Under the pieces are notes generated by a model. The model saw only the letters and a list, made by a program, of their open reading frames with translations, searched no databases and was not told the DNA's origin. A stretch of 64,000 bases of DNA, taken from RGIG4708 sp045538875 (GTDB taxonomy: Bacteria > Bacillota > Clostridia > UMGS1810). Of the stretch, positions 62,612 through 64,000 are shown in pieces (the first letter of the stretch is position 1; every line of letters begins with the position of its first letter). The position numbers were made by a program, and so were the translations under genes. The stretch covers positions 78,991 through 142,990 of the forward strand of contig JAZQEG010000009.1 of NCBI GenBank assembly GCA_045538875.1, written 5' to 3'.

Positions 62612-63857
62612 TTTCCATTTCCTCCATTATCTTGTTCATCTTTTCAGCAACTTCCTCCAACTTATAACTATAAGGATGATTGTAAATGTCATTTGTCGTA
62701 TCATCGGAATGACCAAGACGGTATTTTCTGATTACATCAGGACATTCGATTACATTTGACAGTAAAGAATTTGCGGAGTGTCTAATACCATGTACGGTAA
62801 TATCTTCAATTCCAGCAATTTCAATTCCTCTGTCGAGTTCTCGGTGCATCCCACTTTTAGAGAGATTAAAGATGTGGTCATCTGGTTTTAATCCATATAT
62901 TCCAGAGACGTATTCTTTAAGTTCATCTGCTAAAATTTGAGGAATGTGTATCAACCTTATGCTATTGTCGGTTTTAGGTGTGCTTTCACCATCCTTCAAT
63001 TTTTTTGCTTCCTTCTTGGATAGTTTGATACCAGAGTCGGCTATTTTAGAGTCTTGTTTTGTTTTATAGACACGAATTAAATTCTTTTTGAAGTCTATAT
63101 CACGCAAACGTAAAACTTTAAGTTCGCCACTTCTGATACCTGTCCAATAAAGGACCTCAAATGCGTAAAAGTAAGAAGGTTTATCGGCAATGGCTTTTCT
63201 GAATTTGGCATAATCGCTTAACTCCCAAAATGGTTGTTTAGGTGCTTTCTTTTTGCCAATCTTTTCGGTTCTCTTAACAGGGTTGAATAATAACCCATGA
63301 ATATCGACAGCATAATTCATAATTGTAGTCATCTGACCACGGATTGTGTATTTGTACGTGTCGGAAAGACCATAACCCTCGGCAGTTTCTGTTTTATTTA
63401 TAACAGCCTGCCACTTTTCGATATCTACGGGTTTAATATCAACCACTTTTCTTCCTGTGAAATAAGGGAGAATTTTTTGGTTTATGATATTTAACTTTGT
63501 AGCCTGGGTTGATGGTTTTCTTTTTGAAACCCTCAATTCAATGAATTCTTTAACAAGTTCGTCAAATGTCATTGTTTGAATAGGGTCAATTTCTTCAATA
63601 GGTTCTTGTCCTGACTCTGCGACTTGTGTTATTTCTATAACAGGCGTTGGTTCTAAAATTTCTTCTCCAGAGGAAAGTGCTTTAATGAGTTTTGGTAATT
63701 CTAAAAACTGCCATTGAGTAGCATCCATTTCCTTTAAGAAACCTCTTTTACAACTTCTATGTGTTACACCATCTGGAGTTTGATAACTGTAATCAACACG
63801 TATCATTTCGCCTTTTTTACTCTGGTATTTAACCTGTCTGCTTTTATAAATACGCAT
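62595..63857 (-). CDS. Tyrosine recombinase/integrase, element 2
   Basis: A 420-residue integrase homologous to the 50162 gene. It has the arm-binding region (VDYSYQTPDGVTHRSCKRG), a longer acidic linker (residues ~70-100), a SAM-like domain, and a catalytic domain with TGIRSGELKVL (Arg), HGIRHSANS, LGHSDDTT and Tyr in NDIYNHPYSY. A ~35-residue Lys-rich insertion lies before the HxxR motif. ATG 63857 gives a 9-base spacing to AAAGGG; an in-frame ATG 63866 sits directly on that site. Confidence 0.93.
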   Translation of the reverse strand: MRIYKSRQVKYQSKKGEMIRVDYSYQTPDGVTHRSCKRGFLKEMDATQWQFLELPKLIKALSSGEEILEPTPVIEITQVAESGQEPIEEIDPIQTMTFDELVKEFIELRVSKRKPSTQATKLNIINQKILPYFTGRKVVDIKPVDIEKWQAVINKTETAEGYGLSDTYKYTIRGQMTTIMNYAVDIHGLLFNPVKRTEKIGKKKAPKQPFWELSDYAKFRKAIADKPSYFYAFEVLYWTGIRSGELKVLRLRDIDFKKNLIRVYKTKQDSKIADSGIKLSKKEAKKLKDGESTPKTDNSIRLIHIPQILADELKEYVSGIYGLKPDDHIFNLSKSGMHRELDRGIEIAGIEDITVHGIRHSANSLLSNVIECPDVIRKYRLGHSDDTTNDIYNHPYSYKLEEVAEKMNKIMEEMENVCEE

Positions 63858-63859
63858 AT

Positions 63860-64000
63860 CTAACATCCCTTTCCATAAACTAATCTTTCGGTAAAATACT
63901 GTCGGCTGGTTCTTCCTGGGACAATGATATATCCCTTACTCTCTAATTCGTCATTAAGTTGTTTAACGATTTTATATGAGTAAGCCCTTGAAATACCCAT
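63860..64000 (-). CDS. Excisionase-like HTH protein, element 2, partial
   Basis: The minus strand encodes at least 46 residues (GISRAYSYKIVKQLNDEL, then GYIIVPGRTSRQYFTER) ending at TAG 63862-63860, matching the C-terminal half of the 51341 gene product. The true start lies beyond base 64000. It overlaps or abuts the integrase start. Confidence 0.75.
   Translation of the reverse strand: MGISRAYSYKIVKQLNDELESKGYIIVPGRTSRQYFTERLVYGKGC

Larger units (their letters stand above)
62137..64000. mobile_element. Integrative element 2, partial
   Basis: The integrase end of a second element: terminator hairpins, RHH gene, integrase and the start of an excisionase gene in the same order and orientation as element 1. 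It continues beyond the window. Protein similarity between the two sets is clear but far from identical, so this is not a recent duplication. Confidence 0.85.

Noticed and set aside
1..64000. tRNA or rRNA genes
   Set aside because: I looked for cloverleaf ends and T-loop GGTTCGA-type sequences and found none convincing; a covariance-model scan would be decisive.

Overview
The window comes from a low-GC Gram-positive bacterium of the Clostridia (Bacillota). The main evidence is the gene order priA-def-fmt-yugP-rsmB-rlmN-prpC-prkC-rsgA-rpe-thiN, the order ruvX-DUF1292-RNA-tcdA, a YtxC-like sporulation protein, purine-rich Shine-Dalgarno sites and A+T-rich intergenic DNA. The species cannot be named from the sequence alone.

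Region 1 (1-10.8 kb, + strand) is a dense housekeeping operon: replication restart, peptide deformylation and formylation, rRNA methylation, a PP2C phosphatase/PASTA kinase pair, a ribosome-assembly GTPase, ribulose-5-P epimerase and thiamine pyrophosphokinase. It ends at a bidirectional terminator facing the minus-strand cluster murI-DUF1934-argS-S41 protease (10.9-15.4 kb). Next come an 8-oxoguanine glycosylase, the minus-strand pair pncB-mnmA, a small unknown gene, DUF421/DUF4363 membrane genes, and ruvX-DUF1292. A structured non-coding RNA (probable 6S RNA) with its own promoter and terminator follows, then tcdA, murD, three tandem M42 aminopeptidases and a methionine-gamma-lyase-family PLP enzyme (to 28.3 kb).

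Region 2 (28.3-37.6 kb) is accessory and secreted or surface-related. It holds an exported protein behind a promoter-terminator leader, a 1793-residue RHS/YD-repeat protein whose variable C-terminal tip looks like a caspase-fold (clan CD) cysteine protease, a membrane-anchored candidate immunity protein, a REP-associated (RAYT) Y1 transposase flanked by inverted REP hairpins, and an exported Ig/cohesin-like protein.

Region 3 (37.6-49.7 kb) returns to core and metabolic genes: a DUF6873 protein, a YtxC-like protein and a B12/radical-SAM enzyme. An alpha-glucan cluster follows, with glycogen phosphorylase, a PTS permease ordered IIA-IIC-IIB, and an EEP-MalQ fusion that appears to start at AUA. 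Then come cysK and a stand-alone ATP-pyrophosphatase form of GMP synthase.

Region 4 (49.7-64 kb) is a tandem array of integrative elements at the 3' end of guaA. The 15-bp core GAGTGGGAATAATCC (the last guaA codons plus stop) occurs at 49717 and 62122 and bounds a 12.4-kb island. The island carries a tyrosine integrase, a ribbon-helix-helix protein, an excisionase-like protein, ArdA, replication-type genes and a defence cargo. The cargo is a HEPN (Rx4H) protein, a fused m5C+m6A methyltransferase and an HNH endonuclease. The HEPN and methyltransferase units are driven by near-identical promoter modules. A second element with homologous integrase, RHH and excisionase genes begins right after the second core and runs off the window. 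The most unusual elements are the two-toned defence cargo with its duplicated promoter module, the nested-palindrome RNA/DNA element at 52751-52869, the protease-tipped RHS protein and the AUA-start EEP-MalQ fusion.
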